Part shown: positions 1 to 5,722 of the stretch, piece after piece
How positions within the stretch are numbered: position 1 is the stretch's first letter
Layout: every line of letters starts with the position of its first letter
From: an uncultured Bacilli bacterium
Lineage (GTDB): Bacteria; Bacillota_I; Bacilli_A; RF39; UBA660
Assembly (NCBI GenBank): GCA_944371545.1
Contig: CALVXT010000092.1
Location: forward strand, 1-5,722
Direction: 5' to 3'
DNA: 5,722 nucleotides
Position numbers and translations under genes: made by a program
The notes under the pieces: generated by a model
Told to the model about the DNA's origin: nothing
Databases searched by the model: none
What the model saw: only the letters and a program-made list of their open reading frames with translations

Positions 1-464
1 GAATTGTCCGAATTGGTAGTGTAGATAATGATTCGCCAGCTAATGTTGTTCAAAATATTACTTGTAATGGACAATGTGAGTCAATCATTTATGAACCAAA
101 TAGTCGTAATCATACAAATCTTTCTATTGAAAGAGCAAATAAATATGGAGTAACGCTTGTAAATGGTGAAAGATTTCCAACTTATGCTTTTCAAAGAGCT
201 GGTGGACCGATTTATGTTCGGAATACAGTGTCTGGTTCAGAAAATTTAGATTTAAATTACTTTAGTTTACAAAATACAATTACAGAAGAAAATTTAGATG
301 AACCACTTTTTCAAATACCTGATGGTATTACCAAAACAAGAGTGTATTTATGGATTGAAGGACAAGATATTGATAGTTTAGAAACGGAGTCTGAAGGAGC
401 TGAACTTACGGTTTCTATTAACTTTACAAAAGATACTTTAGGATATAGTACTTTTGATGAATAA
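1..464 (+). CDS. C-terminal part of a probable exported surface protein (5' end off the window)
   Basis: This is the last 153 codons of a gene that enters from the left edge; the frame starts at base 3 and stays open to TAA at 462-464. A GTG at 228 lies in this frame but is internal, because the frame is open far upstream of it and has no ribosome binding site there. The visible part is rich in Asn, Ser, Thr, Glu and beta-forming residues and has no membrane segment. It holds a CNGQC pair (codons at 63-77) that could form a disulfide outside the cell. Near the end, RVYLWIEGQDIDS followed by an alternating strand ELTVSINF resembles the C-terminus of TasA/camelysin-like proteins exported with SipW in Bacillota, which often end in a 'WxEGxD' strand pair. 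That assignment comes from memory of the family and is only moderate. The N-terminus, and any signal peptide, cannot be seen. The next gene starts 29 bases later without a visible terminator, so the two are probably co-transcribed. Confidence 0.75.
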   Translation, partial: IVRIGSVDNDSPANVVQNITCNGQCESIIYEPNSRNHTNLSIERANKYGVTLVNGERFPTYAFQRAGGPIYVRNTVSGSENLDLNYFSLQNTITEENLDEPLFQIPDGITKTRVYLWIEGQDIDSLETESEGAELTVSINFTKDTLGYSTFDE

Positions 465-474
465 AAGAATAAAT

Positions 475-490
475 GAGGGGAAAAGGTGAT
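475..490 (+). promoter_or_regulatory. Ribosome binding site of the 50-codon gene
   Basis: GAGGGG (475-480) is followed by AAAAGGTGAT (481-490). AGGTGAT matches the 3' part of the canonical AAGGAGGTGAT Shine-Dalgarno sequence and ends three bases before the ATG at 494. The match is strong and fixes the start of a gene that is short enough to be missed by length cut-offs. Confidence 0.7.
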
Positions 491-493
491 ATT

Positions 494-646
494 ATGAAAA
501 ATAGTGAAAATACAGTAGATTTTGATCTGTCGCTTCTTAGTTTACAGGAATTGATAACGGTCTATCAAAAGGTTGCAGAGTTTTTGGATTTTTTAGAAAG
601 TAAGAAAATTGTAGAAGAAGAGAAAGGTAAAGAAAGTCATGAATAA
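494..646 (+). CDS. Small 50-residue acidic helical protein, function unknown
   Basis: This is a complete 50-codon gene from ATG (494) to TAA (644-646), preceded by a strong ribosome binding site. The protein begins with a short polar stretch (residues 1-11). A Leu-rich amphipathic segment follows (LSLLSLQELITVYQ, then VAEFLDFLESKK, about residues 12-38). It ends in a highly charged tail of Glu and Lys (residues 41-50). It has no Cys, no signal peptide and no membrane-length hydrophobic run, so a cytoplasmic helical hairpin or a protein-binding peptide is likely. Its last 8 bases overlap the start of the 546-codon gene in another frame, which points to translational coupling and to a fixed ratio with that product. 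I recall similar short proteins as hypothetical proteins in uncultured Bacillota, but I know of no assigned function. That it is a real gene rests on the ribosome binding site, the overlap and the operon position. Confidence 0.72.
   Translation: MKNSENTVDFDLSLLSLQELITVYQKVAEFLDFLESKKIVEEEKGKESHE
621..628 (+). promoter_or_regulatory. Ribosome binding site of the 546-codon gene, inside the preceding gene
   Basis: AGAAAGGT lies within the 3' end of the 50-codon gene, 10 bases before the ATG at 639. The match is weaker than the site of the small gene. This fits a start that is helped by ribosomes terminating at 644-646, only a few bases past it. Confidence 0.5.
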
Positions 647-2279
647 TTTTTTAGATTTTATTCTTAAAGATATTGAAACAAAGACCAATATTTTATCTGC
701 TTTACCTACAAAAACCAAGACGAATATTAAAAAATATAACGCTACGATAGACGAATTCCAAAAAAAATATACCGATTATAAATCTAATTTGCGAAATTAT
801 TTATTAGCTAAAAGTCGCTCTTTTGAAGTGAAAAATGAAGAAACTACTGACATAAATTCATTAAATGATCATGTTATCTCTTTAGAACGAGTAAAATTTC
901 TTTTAAATCCAACAAACACTTATTTTGAAAAAATGGGATTTGATGAACTTTTGTATCAACTTAGTAATTATAGTACTTTTAATTTTAGTTCTTTAAATGA
1001 ACTTATTAATGGATTTTTAGATAAGTTTCAACTTGCTGGTATTTCTTTAAGTCAAGAAGATTTTGATTATACTTGTTATGTTAAAGAATATATGGCATCG
1101 TTTTTAGACGTACGAACTAAGAAAACAGAAAGTCATGAAAAATTGTCTGAGGTTTTTGAGCAAATTTATTGGGTAAACCCAGATATTATTGAACATATTG
1201 AATTGAATTTTCGAAAACTTATTCGTAAGAACGCTAAGAAATTTGAAGCTTATATTGAAACTATTCAAAAAGAATGGATGGCTAAAGAACAAGTTTCTAA
1301 TTATTTAGATTGTTTAGAAAAACTTCAAAATGCATATCTTAGTTTACATAAAGCAACGGAGGAAAATGTTTCGGATATAGTACTTGGATGTGAAAAAGGA
1401 GAAATTGATATTAATTCTTTTTTACAAGAAAGTAAGGTTAGAAGTTCAGCTTATGAGGCATTAGTGCCTGAAACTGTTGATCAGTCCGATGTTGGAGCTA
1501 TGCAAAAAGTTTGTGTAATTTTAGAAAGATTAGAGACGAATGTTTTAGAATATAGTAAGTACATGGAATTTGAACCAGTTATAATGGCTTTTAAAGAGGA
1601 ATATAAAAAATCTGTTTCTGAAGCACCAAAACCTGAGCCTAAAAAAGGAGAAACTAGTGGTTTAAAAGAAGTTTTAGGTAAAATAGAAGAAAGTGAACAG
1701 GAACTAGAAAAATTAAATCGGAAAATTTTAGGTACAAAGAATCCATTTTTTGATTTTAAAAATGAGATGGAAATTAAGCAATTGAAAGCTAAATCTGTAG
1801 TTAAAGCTAAGGAATTATATGAGCTTTATGCAAAGTATGATGAAGAGTATTTTAAAGAAAAAGTTTTAGATATCTTAAATCCTACTTTGACGGTAGCTGA
1901 TGTTTTACATTTATATTCAAGCTTTGATTATTTTAAGAAAAAAACTTTACAAAATGTTTTTAAATTAACAACATATGATGATATTAAAAGATACAGCGAA
2001 TCCTTTGATTTATTCGCGATGAATCCAAGTAATGTTATTGTTTCGGGAATTCTAGTGTTTGATGAAACAAATATTCCAAAAACTATAGTTAATAAATATC
2101 GTTTAAATGGTATAAAAATTGATGAAACGGATTTATCAATGGATAATGTTCAAAATCTTTTAAATCGTATTCGTTTAATTTTACGAATTCATATGATTGA
2201 AACAAGTATGTTATCTGTTGAAAAAATTTGGTTTATGATTCAAGTTCATAGTTTGTTAGAAAAAGAACAACAAGTATAA
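639..2279 (+). CDS. 546-residue helical, coiled-coil cytoplasmic protein, function unknown
   Basis: The gene is complete, from ATG 639 to TAA 2277-2279. The protein has no signal peptide or membrane segment and is dominated by Lys, Glu, Leu, Phe and Tyr, so it should be soluble, intracellular and mainly alpha-helical. Three parts can be seen. A long helical N-terminal region (about 1-325) begins MNNFLDFILKDIETKT and contains the stretch FLLNPTNTYFEKMGFDELL. A Pro/Lys/Glu linker follows (about 328-341, with PKPEPKK). A coiled-coil-like segment (about 342-364) then leads into a C-terminal domain (about 369-546) with more helices, a short mixed stretch near NVIVSGILVFDETNIP, and a closing helix pair. 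I see no Walker, nuclease, protease or DNA-binding motif, so no enzymatic role is proposed. It overlaps the small upstream gene by 8 bases and is followed directly by a terminator. A scaffold, or a partner of the small protein, is possible but is inference only. I recall homologues only as hypothetical proteins in uncultured low-GC Gram-positives. Confidence 0.9.
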   Translation: MNNFLDFILKDIETKTNILSALPTKTKTNIKKYNATIDEFQKKYTDYKSNLRNYLLAKSRSFEVKNEETTDINSLNDHVISLERVKFLLNPTNTYFEKMGFDELLYQLSNYSTFNFSSLNELINGFLDKFQLAGISLSQEDFDYTCYVKEYMASFLDVRTKKTESHEKLSEVFEQIYWVNPDIIEHIELNFRKLIRKNAKKFEAYIETIQKEWMAKEQVSNYLDCLEKLQNAYLSLHKATEENVSDIVLGCEKGEIDINSFLQESKVRSSAYEALVPETVDQSDVGAMQKVCVILERLETNVLEYSKYMEFEPVIMAFKEEYKKSVSEAPKPEPKKGETSGLKEVLGKIEESEQELEKLNRKILGTKNPFFDFKNEMEIKQLKAKSVVKAKELYELYAKYDEEYFKEKVLDILNPTLTVADVLHLYSSFDYFKKKTLQNVFKLTTYDDIKRYSESFDLFAMNPSNVIVSGILVFDETNIPKTIVNKYRLNGIKIDETDLSMDNVQNLLNRIRLILRIHMIETSMLSVEKIWFMIQVHSLLEKEQQV

Positions 2280-2320
2280 AAGGTTATGATTTACTTCATA
2301 GCTTTTTTTTGTTCTTTTTT
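2278..2320 (+). terminator. Rho-independent terminator of the first operon
   Basis: A stem of 12 pairs forms between 2278-2289 and 2296-2307 around a 6-base loop (TTTACT, 2290-2295). Two of the pairs are G-T wobbles (2284/2301 and 2282/2303). The 3' arm runs into eight T (2303-2310), and a second run of six T follows at 2315-2320. The 5' arm starts inside the TAA stop codon of the 546-codon gene, so transcription should end immediately after it. Confidence 0.85.
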
Positions 2321-2321
2321 A

Positions 2322-2350
2322 GTGCAAAAAATGTCGTATTATGTTATACT
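2322..2350 (+). promoter_or_regulatory. Probable vegetative sigma-factor promoter of the large surface-protein gene
   Basis: TATACT at 2345-2350 is a good -10 box and is preceded by TGT at 2342-2344, which makes an extended -10 (TGnTATACT). Seventeen bases upstream, GTGCAA (2322-2327) is a weak -35 box, which the extended -10 would compensate for. Transcription would begin near 2357, leaving a leader of about 30 bases with no visible riboswitch or strong hairpin. The promoter lies just after the terminator of the previous operon, so the surface-protein gene is expressed independently. Confidence 0.65.
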
Positions 2351-2372
2351 TATTTTAAGAATAGAAGAGTAA

Positions 2373-2379
2373 AAGGAAG
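2373..2379 (+). promoter_or_regulatory. Ribosome binding site of the large surface-protein gene
   Basis: AAGGAAG is followed by a short spacer and ATG at 2387, with nine bases between AAGGA and the start. It selects this ATG over the GTG at 2383, which is in a different frame and does not lead into the long open frame. Confidence 0.7.
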
Positions 2380-2386
2380 TAAGTGT

Positions 2387-5300
2387 ATGAATTCATTAAA
2401 GAAAATCAAAGAAAAACTATCTAAAATTCCTAAAATTGCTTATTTGCTAATTACTATTTTTGTTTTAGCTTTGGTATCTGTCACTTTACCAAGTTTTGCG
2501 CGATTTGAACATCGAAATCCAATACTTTTGGATACATCTTGGAGTGGGAATATTGCGACTAGTTATCGAAGTGGTAGTGGTACTTTAAGAGATCCATATA
2601 TTATTTCGGATGGTAGTGAGCTTGCATATTTTGCTCAAATGCTTGAAACAACGAATTATGCTGGTGTTTATTTTAAGTTAGGGAATAATATTGTTTTAAA
2701 TAAAGGAACTTTTTCTTATGAGGAAGTAAATGGAATAACCTATGAAGAAGATGGAATAACATATTATGTAGATGCTTATGGACATGCGTTATATACTGAC
2801 GCGGGAAGGCAAAATGCTGCTGGAAAAAATGTTCAAATTTTTCCTTCTTTAAAGAATTTTGCAGGAACTTTTGATGGAGATTCTTACACTATTTATGGTG
2901 CTTATGTAACGAGTGAGAATGAAGAAGTTGGATTATTTACAAATTTAACTGGTGATATTGAAAATTTATATGTAGATAACGCTATGGTTTATGGTGGAAG
3001 TGTTACGGGTGGAATTGCTTCTTCTTCTGTTTCTAGTGATTTAGAAAGTGTTAGTTTTCGTGGTTATGTAGTAAATTCTCAAGAAAAGAAAAGTTTATCT
3101 AAAGAAATTCCTTTGAATGTAAATCCTGTTACTTTATTAGAAAATGAAACGAGTCAAAATTTAAATATTTCGGCTTCTTATACAGAAAATGTTTTACTTG
3201 GAAATGTTTTGAATGTGTATCTTACTGGTAATCTTTCTTTGACTAATCCTTCTTCCAGTGTGACGATTAATGGTGAGAATGTTTTAGCAGGAGATTTTTC
3301 TATTCCATTAGATTCTAGTTTACATTATAATTTGCCTGTTACTGTAACAGGGGAGGCTGGAGATAGTTTTACATTTACAGATGTGAAAATTGTTATTCAA
3401 GCTGAATATTCTTCTGTGGGAGGCATTATTGGACAAGCAGATGGAGTAACTTTAAAAAATATTATTAATAAAAGTGATGTGTATGGTTCTTTATATGCAG
3501 GCGGTTTACTCGGAAGTACTATTCGTTCTACTTCTATTGCAGATACGTATAATTTAGGAACGGTAAAGAGTGATTTAACAGCTGCTGGATTGATTGGACT
3601 TATTCAAGAAAATAATGAAGATGTTCAAGTTTTAAGAAGTTATAATGCTGGAACTGTCGTGGCTTCTAATGCTGCCGGAATTTTGGGAGATGTTTTAAAT
3701 AATACAGGCGGGGTACTTTTAAGTACGACTTTTGATACTTCTGATACTTTATATAAAATTCATCATGTAACCGAGTCAACTGTTAATGTTTCAGGAAGTT
3801 ATTTAGTTAATGGTTCGACAGTTTTGGAAGGTAGCGTAAATGGAAATTTTGCAGCTACTTCTTTAAGTAATTTACAGAGTAGTAGCTTTTTGGTATCTTT
3901 TTGGCCTTATATTGATAGTGAAGCTTTAAAAACGGCTCCAAATCGAGTATGGGTCTTTGAAAGTGGCGAACTTCCTATTTTGTATACAGATGACGCCAAA
4001 AATCCTGTGGCTCAGATTCATGTAGGAACATATACTTGGGAAAATGTTGGGTATGTTTTAGATTCTATTTTGTTTGATTCTTCGACAGCTTTTAGTATTG
4101 AAGAAATTTCAAGTATTCATCCAGTTAAGGAATTTTATTATAAGATTGTTTCTTCTAATGAACCTCTTAGAGCTTCAGAAATTTCAAGTATTACAGATTG
4201 GGTTTCTTATACGCCTGGTGAAGTAATTGAAATAAAAGAAGAAGGCTTTTATATTGTTTATGTTAAAGTTGTGGACACAAATAATACCGTAAGTTATTTA
4301 AATACGGATTTATTGGTTGTTGATTTATCTAGTCCACAAGTGGAAATTCAATTAAACAATACTACTTGGGATACTTTGAATGATGGATTAGAACAAATTT
4401 ATATAAGTGAAGAAACTCCTTTTACAATTATAGCTGATGACGAATATTCTGGCATTGCTGAAATTTTGTATACAATTCAACCAAATCCTTTAAATGAAAG
4501 TGAATTAAATAGTTTAGAAGAGAATGCATGGCTTTCTTATGATGAACTCGGTACTATTTCTTCTTTAGGAAACAATCTTATTTATGCAAAGGTAAGTGAT
4601 CAAGCTAATCATATAACTTATGTAAGTAGTGATACTATTGTTTATGATGGATATACGCAAGAGTTTATTGGAAGTGGTTATGATAAAAACGAAGGAAGTT
4701 CTGTGGCTGTAACGAGTAATTCGATGCTGCATACACGGTTTACTTATCAAAGTACATATTCTTATTATACTGGTTCAACTCATAATCTTATCTTCAGCGA
4801 AATATTACCTCTTAATACTAAAATTACTTTAATTGATCATAAGAAAAATAAAGTATATACTTATATGATTACTGATGACACATTAGATTATGGATATAAT
4901 ACAAGTTGTATAACTGAAGATTGTGAAAAATTTGCAACTATTCCGTTATCTTTATTTAAAGAAGTTGGTACTGGAAGTAGTGACAAATATTTTGATGAAA
5001 ATAATTATACGGGGCCAATTGATGAGGAATTTACAGTTTTAGTTGATTTTCTTCAAACAGAGAATTCATTATCTTCTTTGAATATTTCTATGGTTTTAGA
5101 TAGTGATGATGAGACCAAAAAGATATCTACTTTACAGGCTGGAAGTCAAAGTGCAAGCATTTATGAAAATGAGGCTGCAACTGTTCAATTTTCTGCTAGT
5201 GAGCCGTCAACTATTTATTATAACAGCGATTCTATAACAAATATTGATATTTATACTGGTATTGTTTATCCAAGCTTAAATGATGTTATAATTTGGGATA

Positions 5301-5722
5301 GTCGCTTTGAAGAACAAAAAATAGGTGTTCAAGTTTGGCTTAGTAATATGAATGGAGAAGTTCTTGGTAAGGAACATTTGAAACCTATGGCATTTACAGT
5401 TGATGGTGTGAATTATTATCCTGAAGATGATGGGATACTTTATATTCCTCTTACAAATGAAAATTCAACATTAACTATTACAACTCAAGAAAGTGTTTCT
5501 TCTTTGGAAATTGGAGAATACGCTTTACATATTCGTGGCTATGCAACTTATGACGGGAAGTATGCTTCAACTTATAGTGAGAGTGAAAGAATTATACCTG
5601 TTTTAGTAACTGAAGAAAGTATGCATTTTGATTATGGGTTAGAAGTAAATACAAGTGATGAGGATCGTATTTTATATAAAAATAATAGTACTGAAACTTT
5701 GGTTTTTGATGTTTTAAATACG
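2387..5722 (+). CDS. Large secreted multidomain surface protein with GLUG-type beta-helix and Ig-like domains (3' end off the window)
   Basis: The frame is open for 1112 codons, up to the right edge. I translated it fully and saw no stop. Residues 1-38 form a signal peptide: Lys-rich start, hydrophobic core at about 17-34, and SFA before a likely cleavage at 38/39. Residues 52-85 carry WSGNIATS and GSGTLRDPYIIS followed by ELAYFAQM, the usual opening of GLUG-containing cell-wall proteins. FAGTFDGD (158-165) and EVGLFTNLTGDIENLYV (180-196) continue it. Further GLUG-like turns are at 344-376, 385-405 and 417-434, and VWVFESGELPILY (521-533) closes the region. Two Ig-like or OmpL47-like domains follow (about 540-648 and 650-754; the second has DDEYSGIAEILYTI and NLIYAKVSDQA). 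A domain at about 756-892 has ITLIDHKKNKVY and the only two Cys, 841 and 846. Another beta-rich region runs to the edge. The anchor (LPXTG or membrane) is not visible. Role: probably an adhesin or cell-envelope protein acting outside the cell; the ligand is unknown. Confidence 0.9.
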   Translation, partial: MNSLKKIKEKLSKIPKIAYLLITIFVLALVSVTLPSFARFEHRNPILLDTSWSGNIATSYRSGSGTLRDPYIISDGSELAYFAQMLETTNYAGVYFKLGNNIVLNKGTFSYEEVNGITYEEDGITYYVDAYGHALYTDAGRQNAAGKNVQIFPSLKNFAGTFDGDSYTIYGAYVTSENEEVGLFTNLTGDIENLYVDNAMVYGGSVTGGIASSSVSSDLESVSFRGYVVNSQEKKSLSKEIPLNVNPVTLLENETSQNLNISASYTENVLLGNVLNVYLTGNLSLTNPSSSVTINGENVLAGDFSIPLDSSLHYNLPVTVTGEAGDSFTFTDVKIVIQAEYSSVGGIIGQADGVTLKNIINKSDVYGSLYAGGLLGSTIRSTSIADTYNLGTVKSDLTAAGLIGLIQENNEDVQVLRSYNAGTVVASNAAGILGDVLNNTGGVLLSTTFDTSDTLYKIHHVTESTVNVSGSYLVNGSTVLEGSVNGNFAATSLSNLQSSSFLVSFWPYIDSEALKTAPNRVWVFESGELPILYTDDAKNPVAQIHVGTYTWENVGYVLDSILFDSSTAFSIEEISSIHPVKEFYYKIVSSNEPLRASEISSITDWVSYTPGEVIEIKEEGFYIVYVKVVDTNNTVSYLNTDLLVVDLSSPQVEIQLNNTTWDTLNDGLEQIYISEETPFTIIADDEYSGIAEILYTIQPNPLNESELNSLEENAWLSYDELGTISSLGNNLIYAKVSDQANHITYVSSDTIVYDGYTQEFIGSGYDKNEGSSVAVTSNSMLHTRFTYQSTYSYYTGSTHNLIFSEILPLNTKITLIDHKKNKVYTYMITDDTLDYGYNTSCITEDCEKFATIPLSLFKEVGTGSSDKYFDENNYTGPIDEEFTVLVDFLQTENSLSSLNISMVLDSDDETKKISTLQAGSQSASIYENEAATVQFSASEPSTIYYNSDSITNIDIYTGIVYPSLNDVIIWDSRFEEQKIGVQVWLSNMNGEVLGKEHLKPMAFTVDGVNYYPEDDGILYIPLTNENSTLTITTQESVSSLEIGEYALHIRGYATYDGKYASTYSESERIIPVLVTEESMHFDYGLEVNTSDEDRILYKNNSTETLVFDVLNT
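3047..3415 (+). other. Beta-rich domain inserted within the GLUG region
   Basis: Residues of about 221-343 of the large surface protein break the GLUG pattern. After GGSVTGGIAS (203-212) the sequence changes to long alternating strands with Val, Leu, Asn and Thr (for example NVLNVYLTGNLSLTN and FTFTDVKIVIQAEYS). The GLUG pattern then resumes with VGGIIGQADGVTLKNI from residue 344. The part looks like a separate beta-sandwich placed in a loop of the beta-helix. Its borders are estimated by eye. Confidence 0.5.

Noticed and set aside
228..464. GTG at 228 as the start of a 78-codon gene
   Set aside because: The same frame is open back to base 3 with consistent codon use, and no ribosome binding site precedes the GTG, so it is an internal Val codon of a longer gene.
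1104..1292. Open frame of 62 codons on the minus strand
   Set aside because: It lies wholly inside the 546-codon gene on the other strand, has no convincing ribosome binding site, and its Phe/Asn/Leu-rich product is what the complement of AT-rich coding sequence gives.
2383..2385. GTG as an alternative start for the large surface protein
   Set aside because: It is in a different frame from the long open frame. The ATG at 2387 has suitable spacing and leads directly into a signal peptide.
3419..3688. GLUG turns considered as DNA tandem repeats
   Set aside because: The similarity exists only at protein pattern level (GGxxG followed by a strand). The bases of the turns are diverged, so this is not a tandem DNA repeat.
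4565..4750. Open frame of 61 codons on the minus strand
   Set aside because: It lies inside the long surface-protein gene, and its Ile/Ser/Thr-rich translation reflects the reverse complement of that gene.
1..5722. Mycoplasma-type code with TGA read as Trp
   Set aside because: No in-frame TGA was found in the four genes, and Trp is written TGG, so there is no sign of recoding despite the AT-rich composition.

Overview
The window is strongly AT-rich, with codons ending mostly in A or T and Shine-Dalgarno-type ribosome binding sites. All three visible stops are TAA, no in-frame TGA occurs in the four reading frames, and Trp is always TGG, so the standard bacterial code fits. Together with the type of surface proteins present, this suggests a low-GC Gram-positive bacterium (Bacillota, possibly an uncultured Erysipelotrichales- or RF39-like gut lineage). 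The lineage is inferred from style and composition, not from a marker gene.

Layout. Bases 3-464 are the 3' end of a gene for a probably exported protein whose start lies to the left of the window. After a 29-base gap comes a 50-codon gene (494-646). It overlaps by 8 bases the start of a 546-codon gene (639-2279), which encodes a helical, charged, apparently cytoplasmic protein of unknown function. A hairpin followed by a long T-run (2278-2320) closes this group, so the three genes look like one operon read rightward. Bases 2280-2386 hold this terminator and a new promoter with an extended -10 element. From 2387 a second unit begins: one very long open frame (1112 codons seen, running off the right edge) for a secreted multidomain surface protein. 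It has a signal peptide, a GLUG-type beta-helix region, Ig-like domains, and a domain with a single cysteine pair.

How the parts may fit. The first and last genes look like cell-surface proteins, and the two middle genes look like intracellular partners translated in a coupled way. The reproducible points of interest are the tight pairing of the small protein with the 546-residue protein, their placement behind a surface-protein gene, and the unusual domain build of the large protein. I see no RNA gene, CRISPR array, insertion sequence or attachment site. I could not identify a complete new system from the sequence alone.
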